This document shows positions 43,719-53,420 of a stretch of DNA of 64,000 nt, in pieces. Under the pieces are notes generated by a model that was given only the letters and a program-made list of their open reading frames with translations, searched no databases and was not told the origin of the DNA. Position 1 is the first letter of the stretch. Each line of letters opens with the position of its first letter. The translations under genes and the position numbers were made by a program. The stretch comes from Alkalimarinus sediminis (GTDB taxonomy: Bacteria > Pseudomonadota > Gammaproteobacteria > Pseudomonadales > Oleiphilaceae): the NCBI RefSeq assembly GCF_026427595.1, contig NZ_CP101527.1, positions 3,343,001 to 3,407,000 on the forward strand. Reading direction: 5' to 3'.

Positions 43719-44504
43719 ATGTCCAAGGAAAAGCTACTCAATACAAAGGTCAAAACTGATAACGCCGAACGTTTAAGACAGCTGCTGCTCGATTACCATA
43801 ATTTTCGCTACAGTGAAGACTGTTCGCTACAAGCACCAATGGCACAACTCAGCAGTTGGCAAGCCGAACGCTTGAAGGTCACTCACCAAGACCTCTATCA
43901 AGCACCTCGTTATCATGAAGGCTTAGAGTTTTTACTACAGGATCTCTACGCACCAAAAGAGTTCACCCAGCGAGATGATGATCTCGAGCGCATATTCCCC
44001 GTCGCCGTCAAACTGCTTCCAGACAACCTGCTTTACACTATGAGCCTGCTAGTCGAACTCAACTTATTAACCCAACAGCTCGACAAATCCTTAGCAGACG
44101 TACTATTTAACCGGCTTAACGTGAACGAAATAACTGAAGCCTCTTACTGTGAAGCCTATCGCCTGTGTAATAATAAAGCGCTCAGGCAGCATCAAACTCA
44201 GCTTATTGCCAACATTGGCAATGACCTTGATGTCTATGTCAGAAGTCGCTTGGTTCGCTTTACCCTAAAAGTTACTCGCTCCCCTGCTGAGGTGGCGGGG
44301 CTAGGTAATCTTCATAGTTTTTTAAGGAGAGGCTTTAGTGCATTTCAGAGGATGAATGGAGTAGATGAACTGTTAGCAATCATCATCAAACGAGAGAACG
44401 CCATACTAGCAGCAATCTACAATAACCAAGAGTCGCCGCTCAGTATTGAAACCTCCAGCAATGACTTTACAATAGATAACAACACTAGCCGCCATGCATC
44501 TTAA
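43719..44504 (+). CDS. Helical protein of unknown function with a FLRRGFSAF motif
   Basis: Not recognised with confidence. A 261-residue soluble, largely helical protein. The C-terminal segment LHSFLRRGFSAFQRM (about residues 200-214) resembles a motif that recurs in small gammaproteobacterial hypothetical proteins found near lipid genes. No catalytic motif is apparent. It is followed after 47 bp by the crotonase gene on the same strand and may be cotranscribed. Confidence 0.6.
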   Translation: MSKEKLLNTKVKTDNAERLRQLLLDYHNFRYSEDCSLQAPMAQLSSWQAERLKVTHQDLYQAPRYHEGLEFLLQDLYAPKEFTQRDDDLERIFPVAVKLLPDNLLYTMSLLVELNLLTQQLDKSLADVLFNRLNVNEITEASYCEAYRLCNNKALRQHQTQLIANIGNDLDVYVRSRLVRFTLKVTRSPAEVAGLGNLHSFLRRGFSAFQRMNGVDELLAIIIKRENAILAAIYNNQESPLSIETSSNDFTIDNNTSRHAS

Positions 44505-44551
44505 ACATAACTGAGCCAAAACCATCTCTAATATTCATTACAGGATTCATC

Positions 44552-45355
44552 ATGAACGAGCGCGTCACCTTAGAAATTGTCGATAATATTGCAGTGGTCA
44601 CCCTAAACCGCCCTGAAAAACTCAATGCGCTAGATATGCCGATGTTCGAAGGCATTGCTAAAACAGCCAAAAAGCTTGCTAAGAACCGTGAAATTAGAGC
44701 CGTTATTGTGCGCGGTGAAGGGAGTGCTTTTTGCTCGGGGCTTGACGTTAAAAGCATGATGAAGAACCCGCTAGCAGCAGCAAAACTATTGATTAAACCC
44801 GGACGAAAAATCTCTAACCTTGCCCAAGATGTGGGTTACTTATGGCGTAAGGTTCCAGTACCCGTTATTGCCGTGACTCAAGGTAAATGTTGGGGAGGCG
44901 GTTTTCAGATCGCACTGGGGGCAGATTTTCGCTACACCACGCCAGACTGTGAATTCTCTATCATGGAGATGAAATGGGGGCTTATCCCTGACATGAGCGG
45001 CAGCATTACCCTGAGAGAACTAATTTCTATCGATTTAGCTAAAGAACTCACCATGACGGCACGTGTATTCAACGGTCAAGAAGCTAAAGAGATGGGGTTA
45101 GTCAGTAAAGTGTCTGATACACCGTTTGATGATGCCATTGCATTTGCAAAAGAGATATCTACTCGCTCACCTGACGGTATTGCGAACGCTAAGAAACTAT
45201 TCAACAATACCTGGACCGCCACTGACAAAGTAGCACTCTGGTGGGAAACAAAACTACAGAAACAACTGCTCGGGCGTTGGAATCAGAGAGCCTCCATCAG
45301 CCAGAACAACCCTAAAGAAAAAAACCCGATGGCATTCAAAAAACGCGCTAAATAA
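44552..45355 (+). CDS. Enoyl-CoA hydratase/isomerase (crotonase) family protein
   Basis: A 267-residue protein with the crotonase pattern: LNRPEKLNALDMPMF, the oxyanion-hole segments EGSAFCSGLDVKSMM and GKCWGGGFQIALGADFRY, and MEMKWGLIPDMSG. A Glu or Asp in the last segment could be catalytic. It could hydrate or isomerise an unsaturated acyl-CoA in fatty-acid breakdown. The basic C-terminal tail (FKKRAK) is unusual. It lies between the helical unknown gene and a terminator. Confidence 0.85.
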   Translation: MNERVTLEIVDNIAVVTLNRPEKLNALDMPMFEGIAKTAKKLAKNREIRAVIVRGEGSAFCSGLDVKSMMKNPLAAAKLLIKPGRKISNLAQDVGYLWRKVPVPVIAVTQGKCWGGGFQIALGADFRYTTPDCEFSIMEMKWGLIPDMSGSITLRELISIDLAKELTMTARVFNGQEAKEMGLVSKVSDTPFDDAIAFAKEISTRSPDGIANAKKLFNNTWTATDKVALWWETKLQKQLLGRWNQRASISQNNPKEKNPMAFKKRAK

Positions 45356-45373
45356 TCAGGTTAACTATCTCTC

Positions 45374-45404
45374 AAAGATTAGGGAGTACACCTTCCTAAT
45401 CTTT
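45374..45404 (+). terminator. Hairpin after the crotonase gene
   Basis: AAAGATTAGG and CCTAATCTTT form a perfect 10-bp stem with an 11-base loop between convergent genes; the T content of the right arm is the only U-tract. Confidence 0.55.
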
Positions 45405-45428
45405 AAGCCAATAGACACGGCCTCAGGC

Positions 45429-45797
45429 TCATGTTGTCGCCTTTAAATACTCCATATTGCGACTCACCACACGGGAACACATCTGAATATAGTCAACAAC
45501 CTCTGCCTGCTCATTTGTGTGATGCCAACTCTCAGCAAACTCACCTCCCCGCTCAAAACTCACTGCAACTGAACGAACATCACCTTCTCGATCAAGCACT
45601 TTCGAAGCAAGACGGCTACCCGTAGAGCTTAAATCAGCTCGCCCGACCAGTGTACCGTAGGCATTAAAAAAACCGCCACATTCCGCCAAGAGGATAGCGT
45701 CTTCAGTGGAAGCAGACTCCCCAGCTGACGCAACAGAAGCAACCGCAAAAAATAGAGCCCCAGCCACAAGCGAGTTAAAACGCTGTACATTCATCAT
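45429..45797 (-). CDS. Secreted small protein of unknown function
   Basis: Not recognised. A 122-residue protein with a signal peptide ending near SVASA. The mature protein has two Cys (AECGGFF and MCSRV) that could form a disulfide. The ATG at 45797 follows GGGG by 6 bases; a second ATG directly follows. It is convergent with the crotonase gene and stands alone. Confidence 0.65.
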   Translation of the reverse strand: MMNVQRFNSLVAGALFFAVASVASAGESASTEDAILLAECGGFFNAYGTLVGRADLSSTGSRLASKVLDREGDVRSVAVSFERGGEFAESWHHTNEQAEVVDYIQMCSRVVSRNMEYLKATT

Positions 45798-45984
45798 TAA
45801 ATACCCCGACTTTTGGTAATCATTCGCACCGAAATAGTGGCGCAATAAAATGATTACTTCATTAGTAAGTCTAGGAACAAAGAGGAGGTAACACCGTTAA
45901 TTAACGTAAAATTTGGTATTGAGTTAGTAAGTGTTTAGCAGACCAGTAAAGTGGTGTAAGCGTTCTTTAAGAACAAGGGAGATG

Positions 45985-46023
45985 AAAAAACGAACTGACG
46001 ACCACCCCACTGGGTGGTCGTCA
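45985..46023 (-). terminator. Intrinsic terminator of the acyl-CoA synthetase gene
   Basis: TGACGACCACCC and its complement form a perfect 12-bp stem with a 4-base loop (45996-46023). On the minus strand a run of six T follows at 45985-45990. It lies 19 bp past the stop codon. Confidence 0.85.
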
Positions 46024-46041
46024 TAGCAGACTATTTACCTA

Positions 46042-47871
46042 TTAATAACGGTATTCTCCAGACTCAATGCCTTTCTGAATATCGCTAGTTAATGGCACGT
46101 AAGAGTCAGACTTAGGTAACCACACATAAACCGGGTTACTCTGCTTGGCAAGATCGAAGCCGGCATCTTTTAGTGGAGCCTTTTTATGCTTGAATGTTCC
46201 TGTGGTATCCATACCCTCACTGAGTCGAATAAATACCGGAATTGCATAATGTGGCAACTCTTGCTGCAAGTGTTTCAGCAATGACTTAAAGTCAAACTCA
46301 GACTCTTCGCAATCTAGACGAATAGACGCCATACCTGCACGGCCATTTGTTTCAGGAATTTCCACCCCGTAGACCACTGTTTCACTGACGTGTGTGCAGC
46401 TATCAACAATATGCTCGACTTCTGTAGTAGAAACGTTCTCACCTTTCCACCTAAAGGTGTCACCTAAGCGATCAACAAACTGTGCATGTTTGAAGCCCAA
46501 GTCACGCATTAAATCGCCAGTGTTAAACCAAGCATCCCCTTTTTTGAATACATCTCGCAAAATGCACTCTTCTGTTTTCTTAGGGTCGGTATAACCATGA
46601 AACGGGGTTTTCTCGGTGATTTCACCAATTAACAAACCTGCTCCGCCTTTCTTAACTTTACGCAAGTAGCCATCAGCACCTCTCACTGGTGCTTCCGCTT
46701 CTTTATCGTACTCAACAATGGCATAAGGGAACGGCGATATACCAACGGTATTGTCGAAGTTCAGAACGTTGGTAAAACCAATGTTACCCTCACTTGAGGC
46801 GTAAAGCTCCATCACACGCTCAATACCGAAACGCTCTTTAAATGACTTCCAGATACTAGGGCGAAGGCCATTACCTACCACCACACGAATTTTATTGTCG
46901 CGATCATTTGGTTTAGCAGGCTGATCCATCAAATAACGACAAAGCTCTCCTACATAACCAAATGCAGTGGCATCGTAGCGACGAACGTCATCCCAAAAGC
47001 GACTTGCACTAAATTTACGCGCAATAACCAAACCTGTCTTACCTGCCAGTGTTGACCCCCAACAAACAGCCATAGCAGTGGCGTGATAAAACGGTAATGT
47101 AACGTAAATTCGATCACTGGTGTTGAGTCGCAGCGCGCCATAACCAAATGCACCGTATGCCTTCATAAATCGGCCATGGTTAAAGATAACCGCTTTGGGC
47201 AACCCAGTGGTTCCTGATGTATAAATATAAAAACAAGGGTCTTCGCTGAAAACTTGCTGAGTTTGTGGCAGGTTGCTCTCTGAAAAGCCATGAACCTCAG
47301 TAGCCAGGTTTAACCACCCCTCTGGCGCCGTACCTGGGTCTTTTAACGTATCTCTGTCAGCAAGGAAGTAGTGCCCACTTTCTGGCACAACCAAATCGCT
47401 TTTCACCTCATTAAACGCATCAACTAATTCTTCACCCACAATAGCCAGCTTTGGCCCTACCAAGTTAATACTATGAGTGAGTACTTTACCTCTCTGAGAA
47501 GTGTTGATTAACGCGTTGATCGCTCCGATTTTTGCACAAGCGGCAACACACGCGAAAAGCTCGGGTCTGTTTTCAATCAAAATAGCAACAGTATCGCCTT
47601 TTTTGATTCCTTTCTTTAGCAGGTAATGCGCTATGCGGTTTGCCCAAGCATTGTATTCGCTGTAAGTAACATAGGTATCTTGGTAAATTAAAGCATAGCC
47701 ATTTGGGTTTTCCCTAACCGCTTCTTCTATACATATTCCTAAACCAACTGGCTTAGTTTTATCTGTATTATTGCCAATTTTCACGCCTTTAATGGTGCCC
47801 GGTAAATTGGCTAGCAAGCCAGGTACTCGCGAGAGGAATTGTGGAAGAGTAATTACATCTGAGTGGCTCAT
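46042..47871 (-). CDS. Long-chain acyl-CoA synthetase (FATP/VLCS type)
   Basis: A 609-residue AMP-forming ligase. The phosphate-binding loop YTSGTTGLPKAV is near residue 215, the ATP-site FVDRLGDTFRWKGENVSTTEVE near 475, and FGIERVMELYASSEGN lies between. This variant matches the fatty-acid-transport/very-long-chain acyl-CoA synthetase branch, not FadD. It activates fatty acids for storage or breakdown. A perfect 16-bp palindrome 100 bp upstream is a likely repressor site. An intrinsic terminator follows. Confidence 0.9.
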   Translation of the reverse strand: MSHSDVITLPQFLSRVPGLLANLPGTIKGVKIGNNTDKTKPVGLGICIEEAVRENPNGYALIYQDTYVTYSEYNAWANRIAHYLLKKGIKKGDTVAILIENRPELFACVAACAKIGAINALINTSQRGKVLTHSINLVGPKLAIVGEELVDAFNEVKSDLVVPESGHYFLADRDTLKDPGTAPEGWLNLATEVHGFSESNLPQTQQVFSEDPCFYIYTSGTTGLPKAVIFNHGRFMKAYGAFGYGALRLNTSDRIYVTLPFYHATAMAVCWGSTLAGKTGLVIARKFSASRFWDDVRRYDATAFGYVGELCRYLMDQPAKPNDRDNKIRVVVGNGLRPSIWKSFKERFGIERVMELYASSEGNIGFTNVLNFDNTVGISPFPYAIVEYDKEAEAPVRGADGYLRKVKKGGAGLLIGEITEKTPFHGYTDPKKTEECILRDVFKKGDAWFNTGDLMRDLGFKHAQFVDRLGDTFRWKGENVSTTEVEHIVDSCTHVSETVVYGVEIPETNGRAGMASIRLDCEESEFDFKSLLKHLQQELPHYAIPVFIRLSEGMDTTGTFKHKKAPLKDAGFDLAKQSNPVYVWLPKSDSYVPLTSDIQKGIESGEYRY

Positions 47872-47970
47872 GGCATCTCCGTTATTTAATTATTATCAGA
47901 GGGGTAAACGTATCCCTGTTAAAACCTGCCGATGCTATAGGTTGGTCGCGTCAATACCTATGGCACCTAT

Positions 47971-47986
47971 GACCGAATATTCGGTC
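47971..47986. promoter_or_regulatory. Perfect palindrome GACCGAATATTCGGTC
   Basis: Sixteen bases, fully symmetrical, upstream of the acyl-CoA synthetase. A second, imperfect inverted pair (TATAGGT ... ACCTATGG) lies just before it. The form is that of a TetR-family operator. No TetR gene is adjacent, so a regulator encoded elsewhere is implied. Confidence 0.6.
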
Positions 47987-48082
47987 TTATCGGCAAATTT
48001 ACGCCCCTGAGAGATTATCAAGAGTTATACCAAAACAACGTGCTAAAGCGCACATTCGCTAAGCTTTATTCTAAGAAAGGCC

Positions 48083-48367
48083 TTATTTACCCTCTTCGAG
48101 CAGACCATCCAAGTGACTGTGGATTTCTTGCTCAATGCGCCCCTTAAAAGGGCGAAAAAGAAGCCCTAACTCCATTTTTACATGTATCAACGTAGGCTCT
48201 ACCGTCAACTTACCTTTAGCCCCGCTTCGCTTAAACGTTAGCGTGTCGCCATTCCACGAATACGCGACATCGAACCGTTCAGATAAACTTTTTGCCAAGT
48301 CTTCTGCTGTTGCGATCGCATCGCCATGATCTAATGTGTGGTGGCGGGTAATATCAATAACAGACAT
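48083..48367 (-). CDS. PHA-granule-regulatory-type small protein (PHA_gran_rgn family)
   Basis: A 94-residue protein matching the polyhydroxyalkanoic-acid system family: MSVIDITRHHTLDHGDA at the start, a mid-strand WNGDTLTFKRSGAKGKLTV and the C-terminal LGLLFRPFKGRIEQEI. The ATG at 48367 has AAGGAG seven bases upstream. Members occur widely, including in species without PHA synthase, so PHA itself is not proven here. It lies between the acyl-CoA synthetase and the ubiE operon. Confidence 0.8.
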   Translation of the reverse strand: MSVIDITRHHTLDHGDAIATAEDLAKSLSERFDVAYSWNGDTLTFKRSGAKGKLTVEPTLIHVKMELGLLFRPFKGRIEQEIHSHLDGLLEEGK

Positions 48368-48432
48368 AGAGCTCCTTCGAATAAAAACAGCACTCAATAA
48401 ATAAAAGCACTTAATAAAAAATAGTAGTTAAT

Positions 48433-48483
48433 AAATATCAGTACCAAGCAAATATCAGTACAAGCCAAATATCAGTACAAGCC
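48433..48483. repeat. 17-bp tandem repeat, three copies
   Basis: AAATATCAGTACMAGC-type units start at 48433, 48450 and 48467, each 17 bp, nearly identical. They sit in the gap between the PHA-type gene and ubiE. Confidence 0.85.
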
Positions 48484-48661
48484 AAAGTATACCGCAAAGG
48501 TGCTATTTTCCACCTTATTAATCGCTTCACCAGACTCAGCATAAAAATAATCTGCGTTATTGTATTCCAAAATTGACATAAAAAAAGACATTGCTTGAAT
48601 GTGACGTTAGAATATAGCCCAATTAATGACTTTGATGATGAGAACGCTAACAGAGGCCCTA

Positions 48662-49453
48662 ATGTCTAATACCCATCAACCCGAAGCATCTTCATCGACC
48701 CAAGCCAATACTGACAACAAAACTCATTTTGGGTATCGGCAAGTTAATAAGGAAGATAAAGTAAACCACGTCGCAGACGTATTTCACTCTGTTGCCAGTA
48801 AATATGACATCATGAATGATCTGATGTCGATGGGTATCCACCGAGTGTGGAAGCGTTTTACTATTGAACTAAGTGGCGTTAGAAAAGGCCACAACGTGCT
48901 TGATTTAGCTGGCGGAACAGGCGACTTGACGATGAAGTTTTCTGATATCGTTGGCCCTGAAGGCTCAGTAGTTTTAGCGGACATTAACGACTCTATGCTC
49001 AAGGTTGGGCGAGACCGTTTGATGGATAAAGGCTACACATCAAATATTGAAGTCGTTCAGGCTAATGCCGAAGCACTCCCCTTCCCCGATAACTATTTTA
49101 ACTGCGTTACCATTGCATTTGGCTTAAGAAATGTCACAGACAAAGACAAGGCACTTCGCTCTATTACACGAGTATTAAAGCCTGGCGGCAAGTTATTGGT
49201 GCTTGAGTTTTCCAAACCTGAAAACCCACTTCTGACCAAAGCCTACGACCTGTACTCTTTCACTGCACTACCAGCAATGGGTAAGTTGATCGCAGGGGAC
49301 TCCGAAAGTTACAAGTACTTGGCAGAATCGATTCGCATGCACCCCGACCAAGAGACCCTTAAAGGCATGATGGAAACCGCAGGTTTGGTCAATTGCCGCT
49401 ACCACAATATGACAGGTGGTATCGTAGCTTTGCATACAGGAGTTAAGCCCTAA
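48662..49453 (+). CDS. ubiE: Ubiquinone/menaquinone methyltransferase UbiE
   Basis: A 263-residue SAM-dependent C-methyltransferase: motif [13 protein letters not shown] near residue 85 and typical blocks [25 protein letters not shown] and [12 protein letters not shown]. It methylates the benzoquinol ring in ubiquinone synthesis. The ATG at 48662 has GAGG six bases upstream; earlier in-frame codons lack a site. First gene of the ubiE-ubiJ-ubiB group. Confidence 0.95.
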   Translation: MSNTHQPEASSSTQANTDNKTHFGYRQVNKEDKVNHVADVFHSVASKYDIMNDLMSMGIHRVWKRFTIELSGVRKGHNVLDLAGGTGDLTMKFSDIVGPEGSVVLADINDSMLKVGRDRLMDKGYTSNIEVVQANAEALPFPDNYFNCVTIAFGLRNVTDKDKALRSITRVLKPGGKLLVLEFSKPENPLLTKAYDLYSFTALPAMGKLIAGDSESYKYLAESIRMHPDQETLKGMMETAGLVNCRYHNMTGGIVALHTGVKP

Positions 49454-49455
49454 GC

Positions 49456-50202
49456 ATGAATGTAGGGGGTATAAAAGCAGAGAGCAATAAGGCTAAGGGT
49501 GCGAAGATAGAAGATATGAAGGCAAACAGTATGGATGCAAGCGGCTTCAAAATTGACCCTTCCCTGATGACAGTAGCAGTCGCAGCGGCTGAGACGCTGG
49601 TTAATAATGCCCTGTCACTGGACTCATCTGCACTAGCAAAAATAGATCAGCTAGATGGCGCAGTATTCAGGGTATCGCTACCTCCTACTAACGTATCGCT
49701 CACTATTCATGCTCACAACGGTCAGTTAGCACTATCCAGTAACCCGGAAAAGTTTAGTGAAGATGAAGTTAACGTCTCAATCGAAGGTTCTCTGCTTTCA
49801 CTGTCTCGCTTGATGGTCGAAAGTGATAAAAACAACCTGATTCGATCGGGTGAAATTAAACTCCAAGGGGACGCTGATGTAGCGCGTCAACTACAGACAC
49901 TGCTGTCTGAGCTAAACCTCGATTGGGAGAGTGCTCTCGCGAATATCATGGGCGATATACCAGCACACTTTTTGGGCCAAAGAATCCGACAAGGTGCATC
50001 GTGGAGCAAACAGGTTCACCAGAGCCTCACTGCCAACATTGAAGAACACCTGCACGAAGAGAGTCGCTTGCTACCCAACAGAATCGAGCTACAAGCGCAG
50101 TTTTCAGAAATAGACAACCTTCGTCTAGCGACAGAAAGACTAGAAGCGCGACTGGCAAAACTTAACGCCATAGCACTCAACAAAGAACAACTATGCGAAT
50201 AA
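49456..50202 (+). CDS. ubiJ: Ubiquinone biosynthesis accessory factor UbiJ (SCP2 domain)
   Basis: A 248-residue protein with an SCP2-like lipid-binding domain at about residues 40-150 and a C-terminal coiled region. Its position between ubiE and ubiB is diagnostic. UbiJ and UbiK bind lipid intermediates for the Ubi metabolon. The N-terminus from the ATG at 49456 is about 38 residues longer than in E. coli UbiJ and low in complexity; an ATG at 49570 would give the usual length but lacks a ribosome site. Confidence 0.88.
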   Translation: MNVGGIKAESNKAKGAKIEDMKANSMDASGFKIDPSLMTVAVAAAETLVNNALSLDSSALAKIDQLDGAVFRVSLPPTNVSLTIHAHNGQLALSSNPEKFSEDEVNVSIEGSLLSLSRLMVESDKNNLIRSGEIKLQGDADVARQLQTLLSELNLDWESALANIMGDIPAHFLGQRIRQGASWSKQVHQSLTANIEEHLHEESRLLPNRIELQAQFSEIDNLRLATERLEARLAKLNAIALNKEQLCE

Positions 50203-50269
50203 GCGAGCACCACAATATTCAGCCTCTACTAACCCCATACATCGTCCAACACCTTTAATCGAGTAGCCT

Positions 50270-51910
50270 GTGTCACGCATTCAACGACTAATAAAAATTA
50301 TTTGGGTTATCGGCAAGTATCGACTCGATGAGTTTTTGCCGCTCACACACTTACCGCTCTCTTTACGGATCCTCTTTATGTTGGCTCCGTGGCATCTGTT
50401 CCCTAAGCCACAGCAGCCTCGAGGCGCGCGTATCAGATTCGCTCTTGAGGAGCTAGGGCCAATATTTATTAAATTCGGGCAGATTCTATCAACACGGCGA
50501 GATCTCCTACCCGACGATATAGCAATTGAACTCAAATATCTGCAAGACAACGTAGCCCCATTTTCAGGCCAAACGGCCAAAACGATTATCGAGCAAGCAC
50601 TCAAACAATCTACCGATGATATATTTTTATCATTCGATATCAATCCATTGGCATCTGCGTCTATCGCACAAGTTCATGCAGCTCAACTACAAGATGGCAA
50701 AGAGGTGGTGGTTAAAGTTATCCGCCCCGGCATTACCCGCGTCATCCAGCAAGATATTGCATTAATGTTTTTGGTCGCAGGCTTGGCAGAGAAGTATTGG
50801 GAAGATGGTAAACGGTTACATCCAGTTGATATCGTCAGCGACTACGAAAAAACTATTTTCGATGAGTTAGATCTACAACGAGAGGCCGCCAACGCATCTC
50901 AGCTGCGTCGCAACTTTGAAAACTCTAGCTTAATCTATATGCCTGAGATATTTTGGGATTACACCAATACCGATGTATTGGTTATGGAGCGAGTGTATGG
51001 TGTACCAGTAGCAGATATTGATACCCTGAATGCACACGGAACTAACCTGAAGAAGTTGGCAGAAAAAGGCGTCGATATATTCTTCACACAAGTGTTCCGC
51101 GATAGTTTCTTTCATGCAGATATGCATCCAGGCAATATATTCGTTAACGTTGAAAACCCTCAAGACCCTCAATATATTGCTATCGATTTTGGCATTGTCG
51201 GCAGCCTGACACCGGATGACCAAAGCTACCTGGCTCGAAACCTGCTCGCGTTTTTCAATCGAGACTATAGACAAGTTGCCGAGTTACATATCTCCTCTGG
51301 CTGGGTTCCTGAAGATACTCCTGTTAATGAATTCGAATCTGCCATTCGCACTGTTTGCGAACCCATCTTCGAAAAACCATTAAAAGACATATCGTTCGGC
51401 CAAGTGTTATTGAGACTATTCCAAACTGCACGTCGCTTTAACATGGAAGTACAACCACAGTTGGTACTGCTACAAAAGACACTGCTTAACATCGAAGGAC
51501 TTGGCCGCCAGCTCTACCCAGACCTGGATCTTTGGAGTACCGCTCAGCCCTTTTTGGAAGATTGGATGAAGCAACGGGTCGGGCCGCCAGGCCTTTGGAA
51601 AAACGTCAAACAGCATATACCTAGCTGGCTAGAACAGAGCCCTGAGATACCTCAAATGGTTTATGATGCGATTAATCAAATCAAAAATCTCGATAACTTC
51701 AGTCACAACCAAGAACGAAGTATTAAAGCACTTAAAGAAGAGATGCATAGCAGTCAAGGAGTCAGTAAAGACTACTGGATCGCAACATTAGCCTTTGGTG
51801 GAGCGATATTAAGCCACAACACAGTGACCGTAGACTGGCTACAAGAGATCTCGGTACAGAGTGTAATATTGGCAGGTATTGGATTTTATTTTCTTATCAA
51901 GCGAAAATAG
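50270..51910 (+). CDS. ubiB: Ubiquinone biosynthesis protein kinase-like UbiB
   Basis: A 546-residue ABC1/ADCK family protein. The family KxGQ motif is in [15 protein letters not shown], and the kinase-like core has [12 protein letters not shown] and [10 protein letters not shown]. Two C-terminal membrane segments follow. It acts as an atypical ATPase in ubiquinone synthesis. The start is GTG at 50270. The gene follows ubiJ by 67 bp. Confidence 0.95.
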   Translation: MSRIQRLIKIIWVIGKYRLDEFLPLTHLPLSLRILFMLAPWHLFPKPQQPRGARIRFALEELGPIFIKFGQILSTRRDLLPDDIAIELKYLQDNVAPFSGQTAKTIIEQALKQSTDDIFLSFDINPLASASIAQVHAAQLQDGKEVVVKVIRPGITRVIQQDIALMFLVAGLAEKYWEDGKRLHPVDIVSDYEKTIFDELDLQREAANASQLRRNFENSSLIYMPEIFWDYTNTDVLVMERVYGVPVADIDTLNAHGTNLKKLAEKGVDIFFTQVFRDSFFHADMHPGNIFVNVENPQDPQYIAIDFGIVGSLTPDDQSYLARNLLAFFNRDYRQVAELHISSGWVPEDTPVNEFESAIRTVCEPIFEKPLKDISFGQVLLRLFQTARRFNMEVQPQLVLLQKTLLNIEGLGRQLYPDLDLWSTAQPFLEDWMKQRVGPPGLWKNVKQHIPSWLEQSPEIPQMVYDAINQIKNLDNFSHNQERSIKALKEEMHSSQGVSKDYWIATLAFGGAILSHNTVTVDWLQEISVQSVILAGIGFYFLIKRK

Positions 51911-51914
51911 GCAT

Positions 51915-52322
51915 ATGACAGAACAGCAGTTAAGCAACACAGCATGGCTAGACAAAATAAAATGGACTGAAGACGGTTTAGTGCCTGCCATCGCGCAGGA
52001 TTATCAAACTGGGGAAGTTCTCATGATGGCATGGATGAATCGCGACTCTCTCAGCTTAACCGTTGCAGAAAAACGCGCCATCTACTGGTCTCGCTCTAGG
52101 CAATCATTATGGCGCAAAGGCGAATCATCAGGGCATGTTCAGAAACTGCACGACATACGACTCGACTGTGATGCGGATGTTATTTTGCTTAAAGTCGAAC
52201 AACTCGGTGATATAGCTTGCCATACAGGGCGCCGAAGTTGCTTTTATCAACAACTCAACAACCACCAATGGCAAGCGGTTGAGCCTGTTTTAAAAGACCC
52301 AGATGATATTTATAAGGCATAA
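51915..52322 (+). CDS. hisI: Phosphoribosyl-AMP cyclohydrolase HisI
   Basis: A 135-residue single-domain enzyme. Hallmarks are [20 protein letters not shown], the metal site [12 protein letters not shown] and the zinc cysteines in [11 protein letters not shown]. It opens the purine ring in histidine synthesis. Here it is separate from HisE, as in Pseudomonas. The ATG at 51915 overlaps the 3' edge of ubiB by a short gap. Confidence 0.95.
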   Translation: MTEQQLSNTAWLDKIKWTEDGLVPAIAQDYQTGEVLMMAWMNRDSLSLTVAEKRAIYWSRSRQSLWRKGESSGHVQKLHDIRLDCDADVILLKVEQLGDIACHTGRRSCFYQQLNNHQWQAVEPVLKDPDDIYKA

Positions 52323-52399
52323 AGAATAGATAACCTAGCGATACTACAATTTAATCAGATCAGTCCTGAGGTATATGTTCCTAGGTTTGTCGTCAATGG

Positions 52400-52462
52400 A
52401 TTCCCGCCTTCGCGGGAATGACCTAAAAAATGGTGGGAATGACCTAATAAATGGCGGGAATA
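52400..52462. repeat. REP-like palindrome with short direct repeats
   Basis: ATTCCCGC-CTTC-GCGGGAAT at 52400-52419 is the inverted form of the element at 9050. It is followed by two and a half copies of a 21-bp unit (GCGGGAATGACCTAAAAAATG and a close copy). The 266-bp hisI-hisE gap holds nothing else I can support. Confidence 0.75.
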
Positions 52463-52588
52463 ACTTCAAAGCCACAATATCGATTTAAGAATCACTAGAA
52501 AGAGTCTAAAACAAGCTGAGATTTCAATAGCTTTGAAAATTGCATTAACTGAGCAGCTACCACACTAGCTATTTACGGAACAAATATA

Positions 52589-52921
52589 ATGACAGACGTC
52601 CTTAAAGAACTGGCAAAAGTATTAGAGCAACGCAAACAAGCAGATGCTGATAGTTCTTACGTGTCTAGCCTTCATAAAAAAGGGCTTAATAAAATACTTG
52701 AAAAAGTAGGCGAAGAGACCACCGAGACAATTTTAGCAGCCAAAGATGCTGAACGCTCTGGCGACGCTAGCGACCTAGTATATGAAACAGCAGACCTCTG
52801 GTTTCATAGCCTTGTAATGCTGTCTCATTTAGGTGTCGGCCCAGATGCCATATTAAATGAACTTGAGCGTCGATTTGACCTCTCAGGATTAGAAGAGAAG
52901 GCATCAAGAACGAATAAATAA
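52589..52921 (+). CDS. hisE: Phosphoribosyl-ATP pyrophosphatase HisE
   Basis: A 110-residue MazG-like helical enzyme with [24 protein letters not shown] and the metal-binding [14 protein letters not shown]. It hydrolyses PR-ATP to PR-AMP in histidine synthesis. It follows hisI after a 266-bp gap with a REP element. Confidence 0.95.
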   Translation: MTDVLKELAKVLEQRKQADADSSYVSSLHKKGLNKILEKVGEETTETILAAKDAERSGDASDLVYETADLWFHSLVMLSHLGVGPDAILNELERRFDLSGLEEKASRTNK

Positions 52922-52959
52922 GTCGCTTTTCTGACGTCGGATAAGGCTAACAGGATTCG

Positions 52960-53172
52960 TTGCTTGACAGAGGTCATAACGAAACACCCTCTTCTACGGC
53001 AAAATGGCGGCACTTAACGTACCCATTAGTTCTAATCTCCCGACTCGTCGACAATGACAAAGGGTTTTTAGAGTACCAATTGGTGTACAATGATGATAAT
53101 GATGATCTGCTGACAGCTCAGTTTAAATTCTCAGCGGATATAGCAAATCGACTATTTAGGAGAGTAACCTGA
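52960..53172 (+). CDS. Possible 70-residue protein between hisE and tatA
   Basis: Starts at TTG 52960 with AGGA five bases upstream. The stop codon overlaps the tatA ATG (ATGA), so translation could be coupled. The peptide is beta-rich ([21 protein letters not shown]) and acidic in the middle, with no membrane segment. I do not recognise it. The region may simply be an open frame in the tat leader. Confidence 0.4.
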   Translation: MLDRGHNETPSSTAKWRHLTYPLVLISRLVDNDKGFLEYQLVYNDDNDDLLTAQFKFSADIANRLFRRVT

Positions 53173-53396
53173 TGGGTGGCATTAGTATTTGGCAACTGGT
53201 AATCGTTCTTGTAATCGTTATGTTGCTGTTTGGCACTAAAAAACTTCGTAATATCGGCTCAGACTTGGGTGGCGCAGTAAAAGGCTTTAAGAAGGCCGTA
53301 ACCGACGAAGAAAAGAACAAACCGATAGAAAAAGACGCTAGCGACGTAATAGACGCTAAAGTTGAAAAGGTTGAGCAAGAAAAGCCTAAAAGCTAA
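53172..53396 (+). CDS. tatA: Tat translocase subunit TatA
   Basis: A 74-residue protein: an N-terminal transmembrane helix ([18 protein letters not shown]), then the [24 protein letters not shown] amphipathic helix and a charged tail. It forms the protein-conducting assembly of the twin-arginine translocase. AGGAG precedes the start. Followed by tatB after 24 bp. Confidence 0.95.
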   Translation: MGGISIWQLVIVLVIVMLLFGTKKLRNIGSDLGGAVKGFKKAVTDEEKNKPIEKDASDVIDAKVEKVEQEKPKS

Positions 53397-53420
53397 CGTC
53401 TATTTCACTCGAGCATCATT

